Source of the DNA: a bacterium
GTDB taxonomy: Bacteria > RBG-13-66-14
NCBI GenBank assembly: GCA_026398675.1
Contig: JAPLSK010000281.1
Location: 1 to 5,326 of the forward strand
Direction of reading: 5' to 3'
DNA length: 5,326 nucleotides
The notes below the pieces were generated by a model that had not been told where the DNA came from, made no database searches, and saw only the letters and a program-made list of their open reading frames with translations. Below are positions 1-5,326 of this stretch, piece by piece. Both the position numbers and the translations under genes were made by a program. Every line of letters begins with the position of its first letter. The first letter of the stretch is position 1.

Positions 1-1649
1 TAGAGGATGATCACCTTCTGCGCGCCGCCGCGCAGGGCGGTGCGGGCCGAATCTATCGCCGCGTGGCCGCCGCCGACCACGGCCACGACCTTCCCGGTCT
101 CGACCTGGTTCCGGAGGTTGGCCTCGCGGAGGTAGTCCAGGCAGTTGACCACTCCGGGCAGCTCCTCGCCCGCGATGCCCAGGGCCTTGCCCTTGGTGGT
201 GCCCAGGGCCAGGATGACCGCTTCGTAGCCATCCTTGAACAGGCTGTCGAGGGTCAGGCCCTTCTCACCGAGGGGGCTGTTGAGTTTGAGCTCGATGCCG
301 TGGTCGAGAATCCAGTTTATCTCCCGGTCCAGCACGTCCCGGGGGAGGCGGAAGGGCGGAATGCCGGTTCGCATCAGGCCGCCGGGCTTGAAGTACTTCT
401 CGAAGACGGTTACGCCGTAACCCTCGCGGGCCAGGTCGTAGGCGGCGGTCAGGCCCGCGGGCCCCGAGCCTATCACCGCCACCCGCTTGCCCTTGGATTT
501 CTCCGACTTTTCCGGCTCGGGCACGAGACTCTGCTCGACCTCCCAGTCGGCGACGAAGCGCTTCAGGGAGCAGATGGCGATGGGCTCGTCGTGAGGGCCG
601 CGCTGGCACCGACCCTCGCAGGGATGATGGCAGATGCGGCCCAGGCTGGCCGGGAAGGGGTTGACGTCGCGGATGACCTTGAGCGCCTCGGCGAACCTTT
701 CCTCCGCGATGAGGTTGACGTACCCCTGGGTGCGGGTGTGGATGGGGCACGTCTCCTCGCACATGGGGACGCCCCGCTTGTCGATGCTGAAGGTGTTGGG
801 GACGGCCTGGGGGAATAGGCGGTAGATGGCCTTCCGTTCGGCGTGGCCCTGCTCGAACTCGGTGGGGAGGACGATGGGGCAGGCCTCGGCGCAACTGCCG
901 CAGCCGGTGCAGTCCCCGGTGACGTAGCGGGCCTTTTGGCGGACCTTGACCTTGAAGTTGCCGACGTAGCCGGCGACCTCCTCCACCTCGGAGTAGCACA
1001 GGAGCTTGATGTTGGGATGCTGGCCCACGGAGACCATCTTCGGGGTGAGGATGCAGGCCGCGCAGTCCATGGTGGGGAAGGTCTTGTCGAACATGGCCAT
1101 GTGGCCGCCGATGGAGGGCTCCTTCTCGACGAGGTAGACCTTGCGGCCGGAGTCGGCGAGCCTGAGCGCGGCCTCGATGCCGGCGATTCCCGCCCCCACG
1201 ACCATGGCGTCGGGGTGAACCGGGACCTCCTTCTCCTCGAGGGGCTCCTGGCGGCTCACGCGGAACACCGCGGCCCGGATGAGCCGTTTGGCCTTCTGCG
1301 TCGCCCGGACCGTGTCGTCATGCACCCAGGAGCAATGCTCCCGGATGTTGGTCATCTGAAAGAGGTAGGGGTTCATCCCCGCGCCTTCCACCGCCCCGCG
1401 GAAGGTGACCTCGTGCATCAGGGGCGAGCAGGAGGCGACCACCACGCGGTTCAGGCCGTACTCCTCGATGTCCTTACCGATGAGCTCCTGACCGGGCTCC
1501 GAGCACATGTACTTGTACTCTTTGGCCACGACGACGCCGGGCAGTCCGGCGGCGAACCGGGCCACCTCCTCCACGTCCACTATGTGCGAGATGTTCGTCC
1601 CGCAGCGGCAGACATAGACGCCTATCCGTTCCTTGCCGTTATCGCTCAT
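1..1649 (-). CDS. hdrA: HdrA N-terminal half fused to a GltD-like FAD-NAD(P)H oxidoreductase module (3' end outside window)
   Basis: HdrA is the FAD-bearing, usually bifurcating subunit of soluble heterodisulfide reductase-type complexes. The frame has no stop before the left edge; 549 residues are visible. Residues 8-130 are the HdrA N-terminal domain (VYVCRCGTNI, YKYMCSEPGQEL, SCSPLMHE, NIREHCSWVH). An FAD Rossmann motif GAGIAG lies at 152-157, followed by IGGHMA, MDCAACILTPKM at 194-205, and a [4Fe-4S] motif at Cys247/250/253/257. HdrA similarity ends near FPQAVPNTFSID (279-290). A GltD-like module then starts: Cys297/Cys301, Cys340/344/348 (CHHPCEGRC), FAD motif GSGPAG at 394-399, NAD(P) motif GGGHAA at 526-531. 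The sequence is cut inside this NAD(P) domain. The ATG at 1649 follows a GAGGG site 8 nt upstream and matches where HdrA proteins begin; the frame closes at a TAA at 1707-1709. The gene lies 358 nt past its upstream neighbour, so it may have its own promoter. Beyond the edge it may resume the HdrA C-terminal half, because I recall HdrA proteins with an internal GltD insertion. That cannot be tested here. Confidence 0.9.
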   Translation of the reverse strand, partial: MSDNGKERIGVYVCRCGTNISHIVDVEEVARFAAGLPGVVVAKEYKYMCSEPGQELIGKDIEEYGLNRVVVASCSPLMHEVTFRGAVEGAGMNPYLFQMTNIREHCSWVHDDTVRATQKAKRLIRAAVFRVSRQEPLEEKEVPVHPDAMVVGAGIAGIEAALRLADSGRKVYLVEKEPSIGGHMAMFDKTFPTMDCAACILTPKMVSVGQHPNIKLLCYSEVEEVAGYVGNFKVKVRQKARYVTGDCTGCGSCAEACPIVLPTEFEQGHAERKAIYRLFPQAVPNTFSIDKRGVPMCEETCPIHTRTQGYVNLIAEERFAEALKVIRDVNPFPASLGRICHHPCEGRCQRGPHDEPIAICSLKRFVADWEVEQSLVPEPEKSEKSKGKRVAVIGSGPAGLTAAYDLAREGYGVTVFEKYFKPGGLMRTGIPPFRLPRDVLDREINWILDHGIELKLNSPLGEKGLTLDSLFKDGYEAVILALGTTKGKALGIAGEELPGVVNCLDYLREANLRNQVETGKVVAVVGGGHAAIDSARTALRGGAQKVIIL

Positions 1650-1657
1650 CGGTTCAA

Positions 1658-1664
1658 CCCTCTG
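1658..1664 (-). promoter_or_regulatory. Probable ribosome binding site of the HdrA-GltD gene
   Basis: Minus-strand CAGAGGG, with GAGGG ending 8 nt before the ATG at 1649. It is weaker than the site of the upstream gene but well placed. It supports this ATG over an in-frame GTG at 1683-1685, which would add residues without HdrA similarity. Confidence 0.6.
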
Positions 1665-1682
1665 GGAGGTCGGTTTGACTCT

Positions 1683-1730
1683 CACCGGAACGTTGATAAA
1701 ATTTTTTTAAGAACCGCACTTTTACCGGTG
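1683..1730 (-). promoter_or_regulatory. Candidate promoter region: AT-rich tract flanked by a CACCGG/CCGGTG inverted repeat
   Basis: The tract at 1695-1711 is the most AT-rich stretch noticed in this GC-rich window and lies 46-62 nt upstream of the ATG at 1649, a suitable place for a promoter core. On the minus strand it reads through a run of A then TTTTATCAA, where TATCAA (1693-1698) could serve as a -10 element. No good TTGACA-like -35 box lies about 17 nt upstream, so the match to sigma-70 consensus is poor. CACCGG (1683-1688) and CCGGTG (1725-1730) form an inverted repeat around the tract, which could be an operator or chance. The evidence is positional and compositional only. Confidence 0.35.
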
Positions 1731-1773
1731 ACCGCGCGCTTCTTTAGTTCGCCGGAAAGAGCGGTCTTCCATC

Positions 1774-1792
1774 CCCGACGGTCGCTATCGGG
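1774..1792. repeat. Short hairpin-forming inverted repeat CCCGA/TCGGG
   Basis: Arms CCCGA (1774-1778) and TCGGG (1788-1792) enclose a 9-nt loop. It lies between the nested repeat and the AT-rich tract. On the minus strand it is too far from the A/T run (about 60 nt) to act as a standard terminator. Five base pairs can occur by chance in GC-rich DNA. Confidence 0.25.
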
Positions 1793-1884
1793 TCCAAGTC
1801 CTCTCTCATAGACACGGGCGAAGGTGGTCGTTGCTCGGGAACCGTGCCGCTCACTCGATACCCGGTCCTCGCTCGGTGTCCGGT

Positions 1885-1909
1885 CCGTGCCCGTAATTAC
1901 GACGCACGG
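1885..1909. repeat. Nested inverted repeat: CCGTGC ... GCACGG around the palindrome CGTAATTACG
   Basis: Arms CCGTGC (1885-1890) and GCACGG (1904-1909) flank a perfect 10-bp palindrome, CGTAATTACG, at 1892-1901. The AT-containing palindrome stands out in GC-rich sequence and resembles the size of a dimeric regulator site, though I do not recognise a specific one. An RNA hairpin in the leader of the HdrA-GltD transcript is the other option. There is no U-run on the minus strand after it, so it is not a typical intrinsic terminator. The repeat is seen directly; any function is inference. Confidence 0.5.
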
Positions 1910-1989
1910 CCCGCTCGACGGAGTTTCGACACCCGCCCCCGGAGCTACGAGCGCAGCGGCAACTCAACAGACACCAACCGCCTCGCCGA

Positions 1990-2001
1990 CCCGGCGCCGG
2001 G
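1990..2001. repeat. 12-bp GC palindrome just past the stop codon of the NuoG-HdrA gene
   Basis: CCCGGCGCCGGG is a perfect palindrome beginning 6 nt after the TAG at 2010-2008 on the minus strand. As RNA it can form only about four base pairs with a four-base loop, and no U-tract follows. It might help stabilise the 3' end of the A-B transcript, but it is not a convincing terminator. Confidence 0.25.
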
Positions 2002-2007
2002 GACGAC

Positions 2008-3777
2008 CTACAGGCGCAGCATGCCGCCCAACTCGGCGTAGATCTGCGTGTCCGAGTAGTGCCGCTGGTGTGAGGCGCCGGATGGGCAGCCGGCCACGCA
2101 GGTTCCGCAGCCCTTGCACAGCACGCTGTTGACGACGGAGACTTTCTTCACCGTGTCGTAGGAAATCGCCGTGTAGGGGCAGTTCTGGATGCAGTACCGG
2201 CAGCCGGAGCAGAGCTCCTCGTCTATGACGGAGGTGATGGGCTCGATTGCGACCTGGCCCTGGCCGATGAGGGAGAGGGCCTCGGCGGCCGCGGCGGCGC
2301 CCTGGGCCACGGAGTCCGGAATGTCCTTGGGCCCCTGGCAGGCGCCGGCGATGAACACGCCGTCGGTGGTGGTTGCCACGGGGGCCAGCTTGGGGTGCAT
2401 CTCCTGGAAGAAGCCCTGGCTGCCGCAGCTGATACCCACGATGCGGCGGATGTCCTCGGCGTCGGAACGCGCCTCCAGGGCGGTGGACAGAATCACCATG
2501 TCCACCGGCACCTCGCGCGTGGTGCCCAGAAGGGTGTCCTCGGCGACCACCAGGAGCCTGTCGCCGGCCGGCATGACCTCGGCGGCCTTGCCGCGGATGA
2601 AGTGCACCCCCTCGGAGAGCAGGCGCTTGTAGAACTCCTCGTAGCCCTTGCCGAAGGCGCGCATGTCTATGTAGAAGCAGTAGACCTCCGCGTCGGTGTG
2701 CTCCTTGACCAGGTGGGCGAATTTCAAGGAGTACATGCAGCAGACCCGGGAGCAGTAGGAGTGGTACCGCTCGTCGCGGGAGCCGATGCAGTGGAGGATG
2801 GCGATGGCCTCGGGGGTGCGACCGTCCTCGAGCTCGATGTGGCCGCCGGTCATGCCGTCGGCCCGGCACATGAACTCGAACTCCATGCCGGTGATGACGT
2901 TGGGCAGCCGACGGTACCCCAGGGCGGGGATGACCGAGGGGTTGAAGACCTGCATCCCGGTGGCGACGATGATCGTCCCCACGTCGAGCTGGACCTCCTC
3001 GTCGGCGGAGTCGAGGCTCACGGCGTCCTTGCCGCAGGCCTCCTCGCAGATGCGGCAGGCGTCAACGGCGTTGCCGGCGGCGCTCTGCCGGAAGTGGATG
3101 CAGTCATCCTCGTAGACCGTGGGCACGTTGGGGACCATCTGCTTGGTGGTGAACCGGACGGCGCTGTTGGAGGCCAGGGAGAGCTCGGGGTGGATGACCT
3201 TGCGGTTGTAGCGGTCGTAGACCCTGGCCGAGCCGGTGGGGCAGATGCTGGAGCAGGAGCCGCAGGCGATGCAGTCGGGCGAGAGGGCGTCGTAGGGCGC
3301 CGAGACGTAGCTCTTGGAGCCCCGCTCGTTGATGGAGATGGCGAAGGCCTTGACCCGCTCCTGGCAGATGCGCGCGCAGAGGCCGCAGAGGATGCAGCGG
3401 TTCGCCAGGGCCTCCTCGGTGGGCTCGCCGAAGCGCTTGGGGTCGGCCCCGTACTCCGCCCCCAGCTCCTGGAGGCGCTCCACGGACGGGGCCTTGGCCA
3501 GGAGGAGCTCGAGGATGAACTTCCGGGCCCGGCGCACGTCCCCGTCGCCGGTGACGACGTTCATCCCCTCGGTCGCCACCAGGTTGCAGGATGTGGTCAG
3601 CTTGGCGCCGTCGCCCTCGCCGACCTTGACCGTGCACATCCGGCATCCGGCGTAGGGCTCGAGGAAATCGGAGTAGCACAGGGTCGGGATGTCAATCTCG
3701 AGCGCCCTGGCCGCCGCCAGGACGGTCGTACCCTCCTCGACCTCCACGCTCTGCCCGTCAATGGTCAGCTTAACCAT
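2008..3777 (-). CDS. NuoG-like N-terminus fused to the C-terminal part of HdrA (multi-cluster iron-sulfur flavoprotein)
   Basis: Complete 589-residue soluble protein, predicted to carry electrons between a NuoF-type NADH site and an HdrA flavin. Residues 1-75 form a [2Fe-2S] domain with Cys34, Cys45, Cys48 and Cys64. Two [4Fe-4S] motifs follow: Cys128/131/134/138 (CILCGLCARIC) and Cys169/172/175/179 (CIACGSCSSIC). There is no His or Cys between residues 64 and 128, so the His/Cys-ligated cluster of classical NuoG is absent. From about residue 213 the protein matches HdrA: Cys226/241/244/248; IIVATG at 269-274; CSRVCCM at 342-348; FYIDMRAFGKGYEEFY; GACQGPKDIPDS at 478-489; then two C-terminal [4Fe-4S] motifs at Cys523/526/529/533 and Cys554/557/560/564. 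The N-terminal GxGxxG FAD fold of HdrA is missing. The ATG at 3777 is supported by a strong Shine-Dalgarno and by the [2Fe-2S] domain starting directly after it. It follows the NuoF-GltD gene by 12 nt, as NuoG-like genes often follow nuoF. The domain calls are secure; the electron partner is inferred. Confidence 0.93.
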   Translation of the reverse strand: MVKLTIDGQSVEVEEGTTVLAAARALEIDIPTLCYSDFLEPYAGCRMCTVKVGEGDGAKLTTSCNLVATEGMNVVTGDGDVRRARKFILELLLAKAPSVERLQELGAEYGADPKRFGEPTEEALANRCILCGLCARICQERVKAFAISINERGSKSYVSAPYDALSPDCIACGSCSSICPTGSARVYDRYNRKVIHPELSLASNSAVRFTTKQMVPNVPTVYEDDCIHFRQSAAGNAVDACRICEEACGKDAVSLDSADEEVQLDVGTIIVATGMQVFNPSVIPALGYRRLPNVITGMEFEFMCRADGMTGGHIELEDGRTPEAIAILHCIGSRDERYHSYCSRVCCMYSLKFAHLVKEHTDAEVYCFYIDMRAFGKGYEEFYKRLLSEGVHFIRGKAAEVMPAGDRLLVVAEDTLLGTTREVPVDMVILSTALEARSDAEDIRRIVGISCGSQGFFQEMHPKLAPVATTTDGVFIAGACQGPKDIPDSVAQGAAAAAEALSLIGQGQVAIEPITSVIDEELCSGCRYCIQNCPYTAISYDTVKKVSVVNSVLCKGCGTCVAGCPSGASHQRHYSDTQIYAELGGMLRL

Positions 3778-3780
3778 GAG

Positions 3781-3788
3781 ATCCTCCC
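3781..3788 (-). promoter_or_regulatory. Strong ribosome binding site of the NuoG-HdrA gene
   Basis: Read on the minus strand, GGGAGGAT lies just before the ATG at 3777, with GGAGG 5 nt from the start codon. It occupies most of the 12-nt space between the TAG of the upstream NuoF-GltD gene (3790-3792) and this ATG. It fixes the start and leaves no room for a separate promoter, which supports cotranscription of the two genes. Confidence 0.85.
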
Positions 3789-3789
3789 A

Positions 3790-5326
3790 CTATCGGCTTT
3801 CTTCCTCGGCCTCGTGCTCCCAGCGCCAGTCGCAGCGCAGGCACCTCTTGGCCTCGTTGACGGCCGCGGTCTCGTCGAGGACGAGCTCGACCGACTCGAA
3901 GTTCTTGATCCTCTCGGCGACCCCCTGCAGGGGGGTCTCGGGCCGGGAGACGATGGTCTCGACCTCCTCGGGCGTCATCTCGTAGGGCTCGACCTTAACC
4001 ACCGGCTTCGTCAGGGTGTACTCGGGGGTCATGTCGCCGCCCCGCAGGTAGCGGTCCATGTACTTGGCGGCCAGCTTGCCGTGCCCCATGGCGTCGGTGG
4101 CGAAGTAAGGCCCGGCGACGACGTCGCCCCCGGCGAACACGCCGGGTGAGTCGGTCATCATGGTGCCGGGGTTCACCTCGAGGGTGCCCTTCCGGGTGAG
4201 CTTGAAGCCGTCGGCGGGGAGGAAGGCGAGGTCCGGTTTCTGGTTGATGGCCGGGAAGAGGGAGTCGAGCTCGACAGTGAACTCGGTGCCCTCGAGGACC
4301 ACCGGCTCGCGCCAGCCGGTCGGGTCCACGCCCCGCATCTCCACCCGCCGCAGCTCGAGACCCACGAGACGCCCCTTCTCGGCGATGATTTTCGAGGGGG
4401 CGCAGAGGTAGACCACCTCGATCCCCTCCTCCAGGCCGGCCTGGACCTCCAGCTCGTCGGCGGGAATCTCGAAGTGGGTCCGGTTGTAGAAGATGGTGAC
4501 CTGGAGGGCGCCGAGGCGCCGGGCGGTACGGGCGGCGTCCAGGGCGGTGTTGGTGCCGCCGATGATGCCCACCCGCTTGCCGACGGTGGTCCGGCCCCCG
4601 ACGTTGACCTCGTGGAGGAAATCTATGGCGTCCTGGACGCCCTCCACCTCCTCGCCGGGCAGGCCCAGCGGGATGCCGGTATGGGCGCCGGTGGCGATGA
4701 AGACGGCCTTGTGATCCCGGCGCAGGTCCTCGAAGGGGACGTCCTTACCAATTTTCACGCCTGTCTTTATCTCCACGCCGATCCGGCGGACCCGCTCGAC
4801 CTCCCGGGCGATGAGCTCGCGGGGGAGGCGGTAGGCCGGGATACCGGCGTAGAGCATCCCTCCGGCGACGTCGCCGGACTCGAAGACGGTGACGCGGTAG
4901 CCGAGGCGGGCCAGGTCCCAGGCACAGCTCAACCCGGCAGGTCCGGCCCCGATGACGGCGACCTTGTCGAGATTGCCCGCCCCCTTGGGCGGCGAGTAAT
5001 CCCGGCCGTGCTTCTCCAGGACGAACCGCTTGAGGGCCCGGATGGAGATGGGGTCGGCCACGTTCCCCGTGGTGCAGCGGAACTCGCAGGGGTGCGGGCA
5101 GATGCGGCACAGGATGCCGGGGAAGGGCGTGGCCTGAAAGATGATGTCCAGGGCCTTGTCGAACTTGCCCAGGGCGATGTAGGCGATGTAGCTCGGGGCG
5201 TCCATGCCCACCGGGCAGGTGTGGTGGCAGGGGGCCGAAACGATCCTCCTGCACACCGCCCCGGGGCACTTTTTGTACCTGATGTGGGACTCGTAGTCCT
5301 CGCGGTAGTAGTGCAGAGTCGTCAGG
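3790..5326 (-). CDS. NuoF-type NADH dehydrogenase subunit fused to GltD/NfnB-like FAD-NAD(P)H oxidoreductase (5' end outside window)
   Basis: Predicted cytoplasmic iron-sulfur flavoprotein that moves electrons between NAD(P)H, FAD and Fe-S clusters. The frame is open to the right edge, giving 511 visible residues (numbered from the edge) before a TAG stop. Residues 1-28 (LHYYREDYESHI, then KKCPGAVC) match the C-terminal tail of NuoF/HydB/HndC proteins, so the FMN and NADH domains should lie beyond the window. The GltD module follows at once: Cys33/Cys37, then Cys76/Cys80/Cys84 (CPHPCEFRC) as Fe-S ligands; FAD motif GAGPAG at 126-131; ATG motif near 210; NAD(P) motif GGTNTA at 256-261; and the second FAD motif AGGD near 400. 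A late RCLRC (Cys495/Cys498) may replace the N-terminal CxxC of classic GltD. No signal peptide or membrane segment is seen. A GTG at 5256 could be called as a start, but homology continues upstream through it. The next gene begins 12 nt after the stop, so the two are probably cotranscribed. The GltD module is certain; the NuoF tail is short but characteristic. Confidence 0.88.
   Translation of the reverse strand, partial: LTTLHYYREDYESHIRYKKCPGAVCRRIVSAPCHHTCPVGMDAPSYIAYIALGKFDKALDIIFQATPFPGILCRICPHPCEFRCTTGNVADPISIRALKRFVLEKHGRDYSPPKGAGNLDKVAVIGAGPAGLSCAWDLARLGYRVTVFESGDVAGGMLYAGIPAYRLPRELIAREVERVRRIGVEIKTGVKIGKDVPFEDLRRDHKAVFIATGAHTGIPLGLPGEEVEGVQDAIDFLHEVNVGGRTTVGKRVGIIGGTNTALDAARTARRLGALQVTIFYNRTHFEIPADELEVQAGLEEGIEVVYLCAPSKIIAEKGRLVGLELRRVEMRGVDPTGWREPVVLEGTEFTVELDSLFPAINQKPDLAFLPADGFKLTRKGTLEVNPGTMMTDSPGVFAGGDVVAGPYFATDAMGHGKLAAKYMDRYLRGGDMTPEYTLTKPVVKVEPYEMTPEEVETIVSRPETPLQGVAERIKNFESVELVLDETAAVNEAKRCLRCDWRWEHEAEEESR
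3919..3937. repeat. Near-perfect GC hairpin inside the 3' part of the NuoF-GltD gene
   Basis: The core 3921-3934 is a perfect 14-bp palindrome (CCCCC, TGCA, GGGGG). GA (3919-3920) and TC (3936-3937) extend the pairing around one extra G. It encodes the C-terminal linker residues around TPLQGV, between the FAD domain and the RCLRC motif, about 130 nt before the stop codon. It may simply reflect codon choice in a GC-rich gene. Confidence 0.3.

Larger units (their letters stand above)
1650..2007 (-). other. 358-nt intergenic region between the NuoG-HdrA and HdrA-GltD genes
   Basis: I see no credible gene here. In-frame upstream extension of the HdrA-GltD gene is blocked by a TAA at 1707-1709. 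Plus-strand open frames that cross the gap have no recognisable motif and run into antisense of the flanking genes. No tRNA T-loop pattern or convincing Rho-independent terminator was found. The gap does hold an AT-rich tract at 1695-1711, inverted repeats at 1774-1792 and 1885-1909, a GC palindrome at 1990-2001 just past the upstream stop codon, and a direct repeat CCGGTCC at 1862-1868 and 1880-1886. A gap this long inside a co-oriented cluster of related genes suggests a leader or promoter for the downstream gene. Confidence 0.7.

Noticed and set aside
630..645. Loss of a cluster ligand in the second GltD module (Leu336 where relatives have CGRVC)
   Set aside because: As I recall the related dihydropyrimidine dehydrogenase, the first Cys of this motif is not a cluster ligand. 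The three following cysteines (340, 344, 348) are all present.
1691..1770. Rho-independent terminator around the A/T run in the gap
   Set aside because: The best stem next to the run has only about four base pairs and the following U-tract is interrupted, so a promoter reading fits better.
843..1811. Plus-strand open frame of 322 residues crossing the HdrA start and the gap
   Set aside because: It is mostly antisense to the HdrA-GltD gene and has no domain or motif; the end in the gap is low-complexity and unsupported.
1824..2132. Small plus-strand open frames in the gap (1824-2132 and 1844-2041)
   Set aside because: They have an Arg/Pro/Ser/Thr-rich composition with no motif, they overlap the 3' end of the NuoG-HdrA gene, and no convincing ribosome binding site was seen.
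2395..4149. Long plus-strand open frame of 584 residues antisense to two genes
   Set aside because: It spans the opposite strand of two well-supported Fe-S flavoprotein genes and their junction. Its translation is rich in Gly, Ala, Val, Asp and His with no recognisable motif, as expected for an antisense shadow in GC-rich DNA.
5254..5256. GTG at 5256 as the true start of the GltD protein
   Set aside because: The frame is open upstream and encodes the conserved NuoF C-terminal tail including KKCPGAVC, so the GTG is an internal valine codon.

Overview
This is a GC-rich window carrying three large minus-strand genes for cytoplasmic iron-sulfur flavoproteins. Each is a chimera of modules that usually sit on separate polypeptides. 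The organism is most likely an anaerobic bacterium with HdrA/Nuo-type electron-transfer complexes, for example a syntroph, a sulfate reducer relative or an uncultivated lineage. No taxonomic marker is present, so this rests on gene content and base composition only. All open frames of note on the plus strand look like GC-rich antisense shadows.

In the direction of transcription (high to low coordinates) the layout is as follows. (A) 5326-3790 is the 3' part of a gene whose frame stays open through the right edge. It shows the last residues of a NuoF/HydB-type NADH dehydrogenase subunit, running without a break into a complete GltD/NfnB-type FAD and NAD(P)H oxidoreductase. (B) 3777-2008 starts 12 nt after the stop of A, behind a strong Shine-Dalgarno. 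It is a complete 589-residue protein with a NuoG-like N-terminal third ([2Fe-2S] plus two [4Fe-4S] motifs) joined to the C-terminal part of HdrA, which ends in two more [4Fe-4S] motifs. A 358-nt non-coding gap follows (1650-2007). It holds the window's most conspicuous AT-rich tract, a possible promoter, and several inverted repeats. (C) 1649-1 is the 5' part of a gene cut by the left edge. It has a canonical HdrA N-terminal half (FAD Rossmann fold and one [4Fe-4S] motif) fused to a second GltD-like module.

Taken together, the genes suggest one soluble, multi-flavin complex. NADH would enter through the NuoF part and pass electrons through the NuoG-type clusters to an HdrA flavin. Two GltD modules would add further NAD(P)H sites. 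This fits flavin-based electron bifurcation or confurcation, but the reaction and partners (a NuoE-like subunit, HdrB/C, FlxD/MvhD, a hydrogenase or others) are not visible and would lie outside the window. The most intriguing detail is that the HdrA homology of C stops, and that of B begins, at the same point of the HdrA fold. B lacks the N-terminal FAD-binding half that C carries.
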